From positions 124,001-188,000 of the forward strand of contig JASAMV010001328.1 of the NCBI GenBank assembly GCA_030248065.1: a stretch of DNA of 64,000 bases, read 5' to 3'. A program made the translations under genes and the position numbers. How positions within the stretch are numbered: position 1 is the stretch's first letter; each line of letters starts with the position of its first letter. Source of the DNA: Rhynchonema sp. JSB1_4 (taxonomy: Eukaryota; Nematoda; Chromadorea; Monhysterida; Xyalidae). Positions 11,691 through 24,291 of the stretch are shown here, piece by piece. The notes below the pieces were generated by a model that did no database searches, was not told the origin of the DNA, and saw only the letters and a list, made by a program, of their open reading frames with translations.

Positions 11691-12596
11691 GGCCTTCGTT
11701 CTTTGTTGGAACAGAAGCAATAAACCGGCAATCAGCCTCCCCCTCCCATACTAATGGCTTATGCGCGCATTGGTTAATAATTGTGACCACACCTAACGTA
11801 CGTACATAAGTATAGTGTACCTACGTAATAAACCGCCTGGCAATATGAATGCTCTGCAGTTGATAGCACACGTGGCATTATGATCCATGAATGTCTAATG
11901 CAGACAGTATGCCCGTAAGCAACATTTTAGCACAATGTTGTGAGCTTTTCCTATAATCAAGCACACGTTGTTATTTAGTGTTCAGCACGAGCCAAAGTTC
12001 TGCGTTTGCCGTATCGCCTTTGGAACATGAACTTTTGGTCGATAAACCTCAATGACTAACTCTGTGCGAAGTCAGGTTATGATCAGCACTGCATGCGCTT
12101 GCCACTGGACAGAGATTCGTTGGCACTACAAGGTGATAATACTGCATTTAAGCAAGGCTGTGCCCAAGATCCTTTGACTTCGCATCGCATGCCTGTCAGT
12201 ATCACATATAGTATGTACTAGGTTCTCAGCATGGCTCATTCTCACTCTTACCGACCTGTTATGTCAGATGCGTCAGTGTGCAAGAGGAGTTTCACCTTTC
12301 AAACCCCAGTGGCAGAAAGTTGTTTCTCATATTTTCGCAAGTCAGTTTGCCATTTTGTTAATTAGCACAGAAGCTGATCGAGTTTTACTTGTTGTCATTT
12401 TTTGATACCTGATTCATACATTTCTGATCGTTTTTACTGGGTTTCCTGCGCCACTGGGATCAATCATTTGTTGGATGCTGTGATCAAGAGAGAAAGTCTA
12501 TCAATTCTCTGCACAACATCGATCAGAAGGCTATGCTACTAGTATCCCATGCATGCAACTCACAAATATGAAACCACGACATTGCAATATTTGGCT
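11691..12596. other. No gene seen
   Basis: No supported exon or RNA gene, and no clean repeat ends. Confidence 0.4.
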
Positions 12597-13488
12597 ATAG
12601 GCAAACTACAGTACGCCAACACGAGCCCGATTTCGGAGGTGGTGAACTTGCAAAACGCAAAGAAAGAGAAAATCATCATGCTCCATGTTGTATGCCACAA
12701 CGTGTAACGTTTCCCAAATCAGCAGCCACGTCATGAATGTTTCACTATTTTGCCAGCTCCGAAATCGGGCTCGTGTTGGCGTAGTTTTACTTTTATGTTC
12801 TCCATTTACATAAATAATTATTATAGGACCTGAATTTATTACATACCATTGAATGTACGTTTCACACGTGGCTCTATGTACATATAGGCAAACTACACCA
12901 ACACGAGCCCGATTTCGCAGCTGGCAGAATGGTGAAACATTCTGACGTGGCTGCTGATTTGGGAAATGTTACACGTTGAAGAACACAAACCACCTTCAAA
13001 AGCGGGCTCGTGTTGGTGTGGTTTGCCTAGTAACGCTACACCAACACGAGCCCGATTTCGGAGGTGGCAGATTGGTGAAACATTCATACGTGGCTGCTGA
13101 TTTGGGAAATGTTACACGTTGTAGAATATATCACGTGGTGCATGAGGATTTCTCTTTCTTTGCGTTTTGTAACCACACCACCTTCGAAATCGGGCTCGTG
13201 TTTGCGTAGTTTGCCTATACATTACAGCACGACTGTATTGTACGCTTGTTGACTGTATGACATTTATGACAATAATGTTTTGTGCAATCTACAAGTGTAA
13301 AGGCAAACTACACCAACACGAGCCCGATTTCGAAGGTGGTGTGTATTCAAAACGAATAGAAAGAGAAAATCATCATGCTCCGTTTTGTATTCTTCAACGT
13401 GTAACATTTCCCAAATCAGCAGCCACGTATGAATGTTTCACTATTCTGCCAGCTCCGAAATCGAGCTCGTGTTGGTGTAGTTTGTCTA
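12597..13488. mobile_element. Cluster of four related MITEs with TA targets
   Basis: Copies lie at about 12600-12789, 12897-13027, 13030-13215 and 13302-13486. Ends are inverted copies of GGCAAACTACACCAAC, continuing with ACGAGCCCGATTTCG. They are flanked by TA where intact (TA|GGCAAAC...GTTTGCC|TA), which points to Tc1/mariner-type mobilisation. Interiors share AAATCAGCAGCCACGT and a GAATGTTTCAC word, in either orientation. Copies 2 and 3 nearly abut; copies 1 and 3 each have one degraded end. Confidence 0.8.
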
Positions 13489-13717
13489 TATGTATATCTA
13501 CATGTATGTGTACATCCTTTGTGAACAAAAATTGACTCTCTCGGTGTGAGGCTCTGACACAAAGGTGCTGCTCCGTTTCTGTAGGCATCAGTCTAAACCA
13601 GTTGACCTACATACGTATGTATAAGTAAATACCCAAGAGAGCAATATGTTTACAAGAACTGCTTCTCAGAAGAACACCTGTTCGTCCAATCGTCATAATT
13701 TCAGACGACTTTCCGCC

Positions 13718-15264
13718 ATGTACGACAGTGACCGTTATCGCCTGCTTGTGCTCGGCGCACACAAGGTCGGCAAGACATGCATAATTCGCAAGTACCTCTA
13801 CAACGAACCGGTGATGCCTGAACGGTACAAAGAGACGGTGGAGGACCTGCATTCACGAGATTTCAACATCGCCGGCAAGACACTACCGCTCGACATCATT
13901 GACACGAGCAGCAGCTACCCGGATATGCGCAAGTTGGCAGTACAACAGGCGAATGCGTTCATGCTCGTCTTTGCCGTCAATGACGTCATGTCGTTTAGAT
14001 ATGTGAGTGGTGATCGGTGATGGTAGAAATTGGGAATTCTGTGATTTTGATGGTGGTCCAGTGATTGGGAGCGTCGAATCATTGCTGCTGGCTGACCTAC
14101 TGTATGTAACGCGGCGAGATTTGGTATACCATGAGCGCTGACGGACCTGGCTGGCCTCCAGTAGTCCACTGATTCGGTTCGGGTTCACTTGTACCTGGAT
14201 CAGCATTTGGGCCTGTTGTATGGTGAAGACTGAGACTAGGCCCAATCCTTGGCGTTAGCCGAATATGCGCAACAAGCCCGCACTGCAGGCTAAGCATGGC
14301 GTAAGCCCTAAGCCTGGAAGTACTGGGAAGGAGGTCCACCATGCACATATAGAAAGTCAACTGGACTGAGTTTGTGATTCGTTTGATATTGCAGATGAGC
14401 GAAGTGTGGGACGAGATCTGCCAACAACGTGAGGATGATCTTGATTTCATGCCAATAGTGATCGTGGGCAACAAGACTGATCTGGAATCGCACAAAGTAG
14501 GTCTTCTCCGCAGTTTGACCAGACACGTTACCCCCAGGTACTTGGACACCGCCCCAACACGAGCACGCTGACGGGGCCAAGAGTGATGTCATTGAAAATA
14601 CTGGTCGTTCTTTCGTGGCGCCGGCCACGAACGTTGACCTCTGGCAATGACCCGGACTAGAATCTATGCTTAGAAAAGTACCTGGGCATTAGGGGCTGAG
14701 ACAGCCTCCATCATTGCGTACTATAACGCCCGCGGAAGCATAGCATCACAGATAATTAATTATCATCGTCCCCTTTTTCGCTAATTGTTGATGACACACT
14801 TCAAAGACACCATTAGCAAAGAAACAGTTCGATATCCTCTGCAGATCACCCTCAACACAGTGCGCGTGTGGCTCGAATCTCGTGCGCACACAATCCGGGC
14901 GCGCTACATGCCCACATCGGCCGTCAATGGTGACGGTCTGGTATCGGCATTCCGAAAACTATTGGAATTAAGCGAATTCAATGGAATTATTGAATCGAAA
15001 GAGACCGATGAAGGCCGGCCCGAAGTCAATCGAAGTCTGTCAAACCCGCCAACGAATTTGAATGTCGCTCAGTTGGAGTCGAACCTGAGTCGAAATCGAA
15101 GTTTCCGAGTCGGCAAGGGCCGAAGACGGGAGACCAGTAATGAACCATCGCAACCACCGGACTCCGGGCTGAAGCGGACCGGGTCATTGCTGCGAAGGGG
15201 AGTCAGTCTAAGGCGAAAGTCGAAAACGAGGGTGGTGGATGAAAGTGACTGTAGACTCTCGTGA
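13718..15264 (+). CDS. Ras-like small GTPase (Ras-dva-type)
   Basis: Exons 13718-14002, 14395-14496 and 14845-15264 join in phase 0 and give 268 residues; donors GTGAGT and GTAGGT, acceptors TTGCAG and CTGCAG. G1 is GAHKVGKT, the effector region KETVEDLH keeps the threonine, G4 is NKTD and G5 is TSA. The G3 box reads DTSSSYPDM, so the usual DxxG glycine is replaced by serine. The KETVE-[DE]-[LM]-H and AGK-LPLDI[IL]DTS pattern is closest, from memory, to Ras-dva. A long basic tail (RRGVSLRRKSK) ends in CRLS, a CaaX box whose final serine favours farnesylation, so plasma-membrane signalling is expected. The ATG at 13718 is preceded by GCC; an in-frame ATG at 13646 is possible, but a TTTCAG at 13699-13704 may be a leader acceptor. 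Converges on the xanthine dehydrogenase gene. Confidence 0.85.
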
Positions 15265-15702
15265 ACACTTATTATTTAATGAACAAAACGTTGGTTTTTA
15301 TCGGTTTTTAATTGGTTTTGTAAGATGATTACATTATATTTTAACGTCAGAGAACAAATCAAGACACTATTTATTTTTTGCAATTTTGTGCTCAAGTGAT
15401 GTCCGTTTACGTTAGCAGTGTTCTTCGATCGTTATATTTTTTGCAAGGTAAATATTATTTATTCAACAAATTCCACCATTGTACGTGTGCATCCCCATAA
15501 CTGTGTCACAAAAATGTAACTGAGTAGTCTTGGAATAAGAGAATCACTAAAATCCATAGCCTGTCAAATGATGTAGGAACACTAAGTGCATAAAATGAGT
15601 AGGAGGTGCACATAGTTGCAGAACAACGATAAGCGAAATAATGTTTATTGAAGATACATATAACCAACAAAGCTATATATAAAATTCAACGCGTCATCTG
15701 CT
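15265..15702. other. Tail-to-tail spacer between the GTPase and xanthine dehydrogenase genes
   Basis: About 440 bp of AT-rich 3' flank shared by two convergent genes. The minus-strand polyadenylation signal lies inside; no canonical signal is visible for the GTPase. Confidence 0.6.
15644..15649 (-). terminator. Polyadenylation signal AATAAA for xanthine dehydrogenase
   Basis: AATAAA on the minus strand, 54 nt past the stop codon at 15703, the expected position for 3'-end processing. Confidence 0.7.
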
Positions 15703-18700
15703 TCAAATTGGCACAGTCCAAGGCGTGTACGTCGACGGATCGGGCAAGTCGGGAACCTTCAGGAAAAAAATCGTAAAATAAGCATTTTCCCAATTCCCGT
15801 TTTCCCCATTCACCTTTCCACTAAGGTCATCCACACACGCGTTGCGTATCATTTCAGCCGTGCACGGACTGTTGAGTGTGAACTCGGGTGTAACTCCTTG
15901 TTCGGAACGGGCAGCACGAATTGCGTCCTTGATTGCAAACAACACGGACATGCCAAGGAATAGCGGGGGCTCGCCGACCGCCTAAATTTCTTGTGAAATT
16001 TTATGTTTGGAATCGTCTTGGCTGTTTGGGTACTGCATAGTACTTTAGGTACTCTACGAACTTGGCACGACACCAAAATGGAAGACCGCACTTCATCTGG
16101 AAAGTGATGCTAAGTTTTTGTGCGTGCCCTGGATCTCCTCTAATTTGACGGTGATATGGCGTGACTTGGATTAGTTAACACGACTAGGGATTATCGAGAG
16201 CTTCGTGATTTTGGCGTGCGCCAGCTCGTGTTTGTTTTTCTGGTCACGTGGCCATCTGGTGCATCGTCACTGACCGTCTGCGAAAGCAGGTCGAGTCGGA
16301 ACGGGCAATCGAAAGCATGCTGCACAACTCATATCACGTTTCTTTGGAAAACACAACTTTTCCAAATTCACCTCGCACGTTTAATATGTTCGAAGACACA
16401 TTTGTACAAAACCATACCTTTGACGCAAAGACCGCACTGTTATTTGCGGATCCCTTCAACAATTTCACATTGAAACTGCGCGGACAGTCGTCAGCCGACG
16501 GGATCTTGTAGTTGGACGGACCTCGGGTCAACACTTGACCGTTCGGACGATATTTGAGTTCTTCCAGAGTTGCCAGACCTTGGCCCTATGCAGATTCAGA
16601 AGGATTTCAGATTAAAGTAAAATGCAAAACAAAACTTTAATGTTTCTTATCCAACCTGTGTGAAAGCGCCCTCGATTTGTCCAATATCAATCGCCGGATT
16701 CACACTGTCACCAACGTCCATAACGATGTCGGTTTGCAGAATCTGGGACACAAAAAATGAGTGTGGGTTTCTTTGAAGAAATCAGGCACCTTCTCCAACT
16801 CAATGTGTGTCAATACCTTGTGATTGCCGGTCAGGGTGTCAATTTCGACCAATGTGCTGGCCACCCCGAACACATAGTATCGGAATTGTTTGACCGTTTG
16901 CGGTTCGCCGCTGAACAAGTCGATCGGATCGATGTCGAAACTGAAGGGAAAACACGTTGTTCATTTGATTTCTGTGTTTGCATCACAGGCCAAGTGGTCA
17001 ATGTGAATCGTGCAGCCTGTCGGTTTCGACCTGTTTCCACAACGAGCCGTGCACCAGGTCATCGTCAGTAGGAACGCACCAGATTGCCATGTAACAAAAG
17101 GTGATCGAACCAAATGCGATTTGTGCTGGTCACGTGACGCGTGCGAAGACTTCGCAGCGAAGTCACAGCGCCATGCGATCCGATCCGATCACCAAGTCTC
17201 AATGGTGCACTTGGTGTACTTACAGATCATCAAAACCCAAACTCTGCAAAATATTCACCGAAACATTATGTTAACACAGACGTGTAGTATCCGGTAGCTG
17301 ATAGACTGATGCGATGTTGATATGCCATCATACACAATGTCGGCCAATCAATGTCGTGCTGTAGTTGACGCAGAGGTTCGAGTCGATGCATGATCTTTTC
17401 ACATGCTTCCTGAAACATCACACAATAGACTGGGCGCTAACGGTCAAACCCAAACTGAACTCTAAACCCTTTACCTTGACGGCAGCCCCATTAATGTCAC
17501 TTCCGACCGAGGCAGCAGTTGGTGATGTATTCGGGACTTTGTCAGTCGAAGTGTGCTCAATGTGGATGTAATGTAGCGGGATGTTGAGCACTGCCGCTGC
17601 GATTTGGGCAACTTTTGTGTGCAACCCCTGGCCCATCTCCATGCCGGCGTGCGTGATAAGCACACTCCCGTCGGTGTAAATGTTGACCAATGCTCCTGCC
17701 TGAAATTTTTGACCTGTTTGAACTTAGTTTCGTATTATAAGTACAGGAAAATTAGTGATAAACACATTCGAGAAACTGAAAAAATGGACCTGATTCAAAT
17801 GTTTCACGCCAAACGCAATGCCGAATTTGGTCGGTAACATCACCAGGCCTCGCTTGATGTACTTGCTTTCCCTGAAAATTTCAAAGTTATTTCATCATAA
17901 AAAGCTAAAACGCGACACAAAACTAGTTATTTACCGATTGAATTTCTCGACCTTTTGTTTCACGTTGTGATAATCAGACAGTTTGACACATTCATCCCAG
18001 CATCGACGTAAATTATTATTCGCGACTTTTGTGCCGTAAAAATTCGTGTCGCCTTTGTAGGACAGATTCTTCTGACGGATCTGCAACTTTCATCACTTTT
18101 TCGCGGTTGGCTCGTGTACCGACACAATAATACCAATGGCCGGTATGATAATAAGGTCATTGTGGCTGCCTTGAAGCACTGTCCTGATTGTTATCATGCC
18201 TATCGAGAACGTATGAAACAAACTTCTTGTTAACAAACAGGTTCGTTTTTCGGTTCCGGTGACTATAATCGCACTATAATCACACCTGGTGCACCGCTTG
18301 TCCATAAAGACAGGGCAAAACGCGGCCGGGCAACCAGAGAAACATGCTGCACAGCTCACAAAACCAAATATCCGACCAAAAAAACAGTGCGCACGCACCT
18401 CGAACACGTCCAGCTGATGTTTCACAGCGAGTTCATCAAGTGCACTTTCGAACGCAAACATTGACTGCGGTGCACCGAAGCCACGGAATGCGGTTGACGA
18501 TTGCGTGTTGGTCTTGGCCAGATGCAAGGTTGTGTGCACCAGGGGCACCGTGTATGCGTTATCGGCGTGCACTAGGGCACGCTCTGGAAACAATATAATT
18601 GAAACATCAGGTTCTGATTAGGCGCGCTGTCGGTGGTGTTGGTGTGACTTTCGGATTGGCCACGAGCATTGGTTGCACACTGGACACCAAATCTGGTGAA

Positions 18701-21700
18701 ATATGTCAATCAAATCAGTAATACACCGGCCGCGTTGTTTTTCGGGTCAGCCAACCTGGTCTAACTCACGCAAACATGAAAAGGAGAAAATATCAACCAA
18801 TGAGCTCATGCACGCTGCTTAACTCATGGCCACCCCTTCCAAAACCGACGTGATACGCCAAACGACAGATCCTTCGAATGCCCGCAATTCATGTGGTATT
18901 CAGCGTGGTAGGCACGCATTCGCAACTCCTTGTCCAAGCCGAGTGTGTAGTGTGTGCGCAGAGCGTGTCTCGTTCCAGTCATGCACATGTCGTCAAAACG
19001 TTCCAGCACACAGCGCACGGGACGATGCAGTCTGACGTTAAGTAGTGTAAAGTGGGTGACGTTGGAGAAAAAACTAAAGTCAAAGGTCACAAGGTTCGTT
19101 TTTACTCTGCTAACTTTCAGATTCGACCTTGCAGTTACCAGGACGGGACGATGGCCTTTTTAGACTTATTATGATCATTCTTTGGTAGATGGTGTCAAGC
19201 CTACATACGTATCAAGGCCGAATCCCATGCCAGTACCCGGTTCTCCGGGACCCAAATGCAAGTTCCCTAACTTGGAGCCGTTGCCAAGCGTTGCACAACA
19301 CAAATGGCGAAGTCTAATCTTGCTTTGCACATGAGCATTGTCCAGGCCCATTCGTGAACTATGTATGTACACAGGTAGTCCGATCCGTGAAGCTTCCCTC
19401 ATAACAACCTCGATGGGCATATGACAACAAGATTTATTGACAAAACGTCTTCCTGACACAAAGTAATGAAAAATCGACACTGATTACAAAATTTGTCACA
19501 AAAAACCAACTTGGCAGCAGCCAGGGCAGTCGGCAAAGCGATTATAGCAGCCGCAGTCTCCTTGCCTCCAAATCCACCGCCGATGCGTTTGACGTTGACC
19601 ACCACTTTGTGGAAAGGGACGTTGAGAAGCAGGGCAACGTCTTTCTGGAAACATTTTTTATTCGGGCTAAGTTTAGACAGATGGTTGACAACTGACGACA
19701 GCTTGAGTTATCAGATGTGAAAACCATAAAAGGTTTTCGCTTACGACAAGTCAGTGTCGTGTATTATGTCCCTCTAGAAAATAAGCTGTTTATTTTCGTT
19801 TTAGTAACCACCTGGTCCAACCTATGAGAGCATGATAACATGAGATGACACTTGAACAATTATTCCAATTTTCTGCTCTAACCTGGATATCTGACGGATT
19901 CTGCGTGGACGACGATATGGTGATGTGTCCCTTCTCACCGGGCACTGCGATACACGCGTGCGGCTCAAGGTAGAAATGCTCCTGGCCGCCGACACGATTT
20001 GTACCTGAAAGAGCACTGTCCCTTCCAAATCAAGAAATTTTATCACAAAAAATACAGAAAAAATATAAATATAGATTCACCCGAGTGGACGTATTCGAAT
20101 TTCTCCGCCCATTCTTCGGTCGGTCCGGGACTGTTGTCGGCTGTTAAATTTGTCAACATCATCGGTTTCGGGGTGTGGTAGGAATTGGCGTGCTCTGCAT
20201 CCTGTGGACAACAACGAATGCTGATTCAGCAGGAAGTAAAGTGCATCCGCGCATGACATGGTGCGTCAGCGTAATTTTTCATACGGAAACTCAAAATTAA
20301 GCATTACAACATAATTCACTGTTTATCAGCACCGATCCCGGTGCAATTTTTGCGAAATCAACGGCATCAAAATTTCTCAGTCCTTGGCACAAAGTAGTGC
20401 AGATCACCAAGTGTGATACCCATCCACAATCCATCTACCTCCACAGTCACAACAGGCGTCATTCCACGTGTGTCGTATTGCACCTGCACCAACATGGCAG
20501 CCTGCTTTGCGCCCAACTCTGTATCGCACACGACGGCGCTGATTGGCTGGCCACAGAAGATTACCTGGTACAGGGTTGCTCATAAATTTTTTCAGATGAC
20601 CTGGAAGGCATGGTACATGAGATCTCTAAGGTCTGATGCCGGCATCAAACTCGGTGATTGGTCCAGTCCTATCCGATTTTGTTAAGGAACGTTTCTCGTG
20701 AATTTTTCTTTGAAGGTTGTCATGCGCCGCTAATTTTGACCACCGTGTAGAACTTTTTTAATAAGCTTTCTCGAAAGAACTTTTACGCTGGTCAAAGTCA
20801 GTGGCGTCAGTAATTTCCAAATATCCTAAAGACAAAAGAATCAAGACAAAGCGATCAGCAAGCCTGACATCAGCCTGACCCTAACGCCCCACCTCCTTCT
20901 CAGCAAACACATGTGTTTCAGGTGGCTCCCCTGAATACACCATTGACCCTCCGGGTACCCGATCCTTTGCAGTGAACATTCGAACAAAACCAGGCACAGC
21001 GCGGGCTTGTGAATCGTCAATGGAGATAATACGCGCTCGGGCGTGCGTGCTCATCACAAGGGCCAAATGCAGGCAGTCTGAAATTTCCACGAACATATTT
21101 TAAGCGATTCCGTATCTTTTCGGTCCAGCGTACTTTTCGGTCCACACGACTTTTCGGTCCGTGTAACCTTTCGGTCCAGGTGCTTTTCGGTCCACTCACT
21201 TTATGGTCCAAGTACCTTTCGGTCCATATACATTTAGGTCCAGGTACGTTTCGGTCCAGGTACTTTTCGGTCCAGGTACCTTGTGTCCAGATACTGCACA
21301 AAATACGCTCATGCGCGCGTGGCGCGCGAAAATGTTACACTTTTGTGAATATTCGTCGTGAAGTCACTTCAAGGTGCCGGTTCATTTGATTTTTCATCTT
21401 TTTCTGGCATTCGTCTTCACACTTTTGTCGTTGTGACTTCTGTCATGTGTGTGTCGATACTGGATGCAAACAATAAATTGAAATTGAATTGTGAAGTGTT
21501 TCTTCTGGCTGCGGAAGGTTGACAGTTTTTCAGAGCGCACTGTTTGAACTGGAGTTGAGACTGAAGTGACACGCATCAGTCACAAAACGGTCATAAATTT
21601 ACTCACCACCAGGCTGCAGTACACAGGTGTGCTGTATGTGTGTGCAAGAGGCACCCTGATCTGGCAAGATGCACGTGCATTATTATTGCTTGTCTCTGCT

Positions 21701-24240
21701 CACTGTGTGTGTGTGTTTGCACACGCAAAGAACAAACATGGGCACACTGCAGCAGTATTGATTAATTATGCAACGCTACCAACACCATTCTGTTTCACCG
21801 ACCCACCTAAATAATAAAAGCAATCTTTAGACGACCGCTCAGCACAGCTCCTGTGGCCCACAGGAGTGCGCGCTGTAAAGCAAGAGCACAACAAGCGAAA
21901 CAACACCACACTAGGAGGCGTACGTTGTAGACGAGGACTGGGGATGAGATGGGTCGGCTTCCAGCTGACACCGCTCTTAGGCCTGAGCCCCCAGTTCAAA
22001 TCCAACGTCGTCTCATGCGCAGCTTTTTGTAATTTTTAAGTTTGCCGTTATTTTCTGGAAATTGTTTGCTGAGTATTTTCTGATGTTTTGTCTCATTTTT
22101 GTTGAAAGATTTGGTTGGCCCTGTTTCCAAAGTTACAATCAGAAAACAAAATCACCAAAAACATATCTAGGCACCGGCAGGCATGAATAGCGAACAGCAC
22201 CCGAAAGTGCCTGCTCACTATAAAAGAGTGTATGCTGCGTGTTTTGGTTGCATAAAACTCGTGCGTGATGTTTCACTACCACACACCACACATCTTCACT
22301 GCGCCGTACGTATCAACTCAGTTTCGACCCCCAAAAGTCCCCAAGGGTCACGTGACCAAATAGATTCGGATTCCCCGACCCAAAGCACCCCCTTGACCCA
22401 TTTTTCACCAAATTGTTTTCCCAGCCTGAATCTATCGGGGGAGGGGAGGGAGAAGAAATCTTGTCCCTCTCGGGCCGAGGTCTGATTATGACACAGCTAG
22501 TCTCCGCTTGAAAGCACAAAAACAGTGAGCGATATAAACTTGGTGATGGGTTAGGACAACACTGGGTTGACAAAACAGCGGGAGACAAAACAGCGCGGGA
22601 CAAAACAGCGGGGGACAAAACAGCGGGGGACAAAACAGCGGTTACTGAAGGCAGCTATTGATATCTTTGTCAGCTGGCTCAGGCTTAGGCCTAGGCTTTG
22701 GCATGGGCTTAGGCTTAGGCCTACACTGCCCTCAGCGAATGTCAATTGAAGTGGCTGCTATCTTTAGAAACCCCTGTTTTGTCCCCGTGACACACTTGGT
22801 GAAATAGGATGGGATCGGAACTATTTTGGTCACGTGTCGTTGTTTGCATGAAGAATATGAAGAGATTTATGATGGTGTTTTGCACTGTGGCATGCGATTC
22901 CACGAAAACACCATCAAGAACTGATTCCACCCACAACCACAGGTACACCGTTGCTAAACTCAAATGAAGAGACTTACTGGAGCCACTAATTTCGACCAGT
23001 GTAAAAGTTGCTCATTTCAGGTCTCTGGGATTGCCATTTTAAGCTGGTCGAAGCCAGTGGCATCACCAGTAAATTTAGAAATAGGTAATGCTCAATGCAA
23101 AAATTAAACGTCGACGTGACCAAGCAAGGTCCGACCAGTTTTGCAGGCTCAAGAAGTACATCAGTGCCCAGGACAAGATCATACAGGACGGGACCTTTGC
23201 TTGGAATGTGTTCTAATCTAGCATCGATATTGTGGTTCTGGTATCGTATTTTAATTTTTTACTAAGAAACTGAGATTTTAGCAATAACTTTTTGTGATTT
23301 GTTCATGGCTCAGTATCAATATCAACGCTTATGCTATATGTAGCCAATGTATATCGGAGTTAGCATGGTAGGTAGTGCAAAAGCGACACGTGCTTGATTC
23401 GCTACAGTGCGCTTTTTGAAAATGTAATCGTGCGCTATTTCAACAATACTTAACCGAATCAGCTCAAACTTGCACACAAGGTATATACCGTGGCTCAAAA
23501 TGCTGACGCAAAATTTCGTCCCGCTGCAGTCCCGCACGCGCGAATGCGGGCAAGATACAGTCGACATTTTTGTTAAAACGTTCTTTCCTTTTTTCCCACA
23601 AAGTACCAGTCAGCAGGGTTGGGCAAAAAAAACACGGGTTTAAAAAATAATTTTTTTTTAAAAAATATTTTTTTTAAAATTTGGCCGGGGAACAATATTG
23701 TCTAAAACGTTCAAAAATGGCCTTTTTCGAGCTTAAAATTTGTAATTTTTTCTCAGGGTCCGTGATGGTTTCTTCACAAAAGTGCATGCGGCGCTTGTTT
23801 TTCACATCTTGGCGCCTCTGAAAGCGTTTATCATGTGCCTTGATGTAAAACATAAGGTACATTGCATTTCTTTCGTCAGTAGATCAAGGATGACGAGCTT
23901 CATTAGAGCAATCAGAGTTGTTCAGACAACCCATATTCAGGACAAACAGCAAAATATCTGGTTTCTGTATAGGCAACCTACGTTATCACGTAAATATACC
24001 TCATTTGGTCATCTCTGATGCACACAATGCAGCAACACTATGAGACAGAACAACGGTCAGTGGCCCACGTGGGCTTCGGGCTCCATCGGTTACTGGAAGG
24101 GCACAAATATAATACAGGAAAACTCGCCAATAAGTCACATTCAGCAAGTATAATTGCTCATTGTGTATTTTATTAGCCATTTTCTGCATTTATCTTTTAT
24201 TTTTGCAAAAAAATTGAATCATTTTTTGCCATCTTTGAAA

Positions 24241-24291
<51 letters not shown>

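Noticed and set aside
21900..22020. tRNA-like stretch ending AGTTCAAATCC in the foldback arm
   Set aside because: The T-loop word is present, but I could not form an acceptor stem or a normal anticodon arm.
22551..22745. Short repeat GCGGGGGACAAAACA near 22.57 and 27.1 kb as a CRISPR-like array
   Set aside because: A simple 15-bp minisatellite mirrored in both foldback arms, without spacers.
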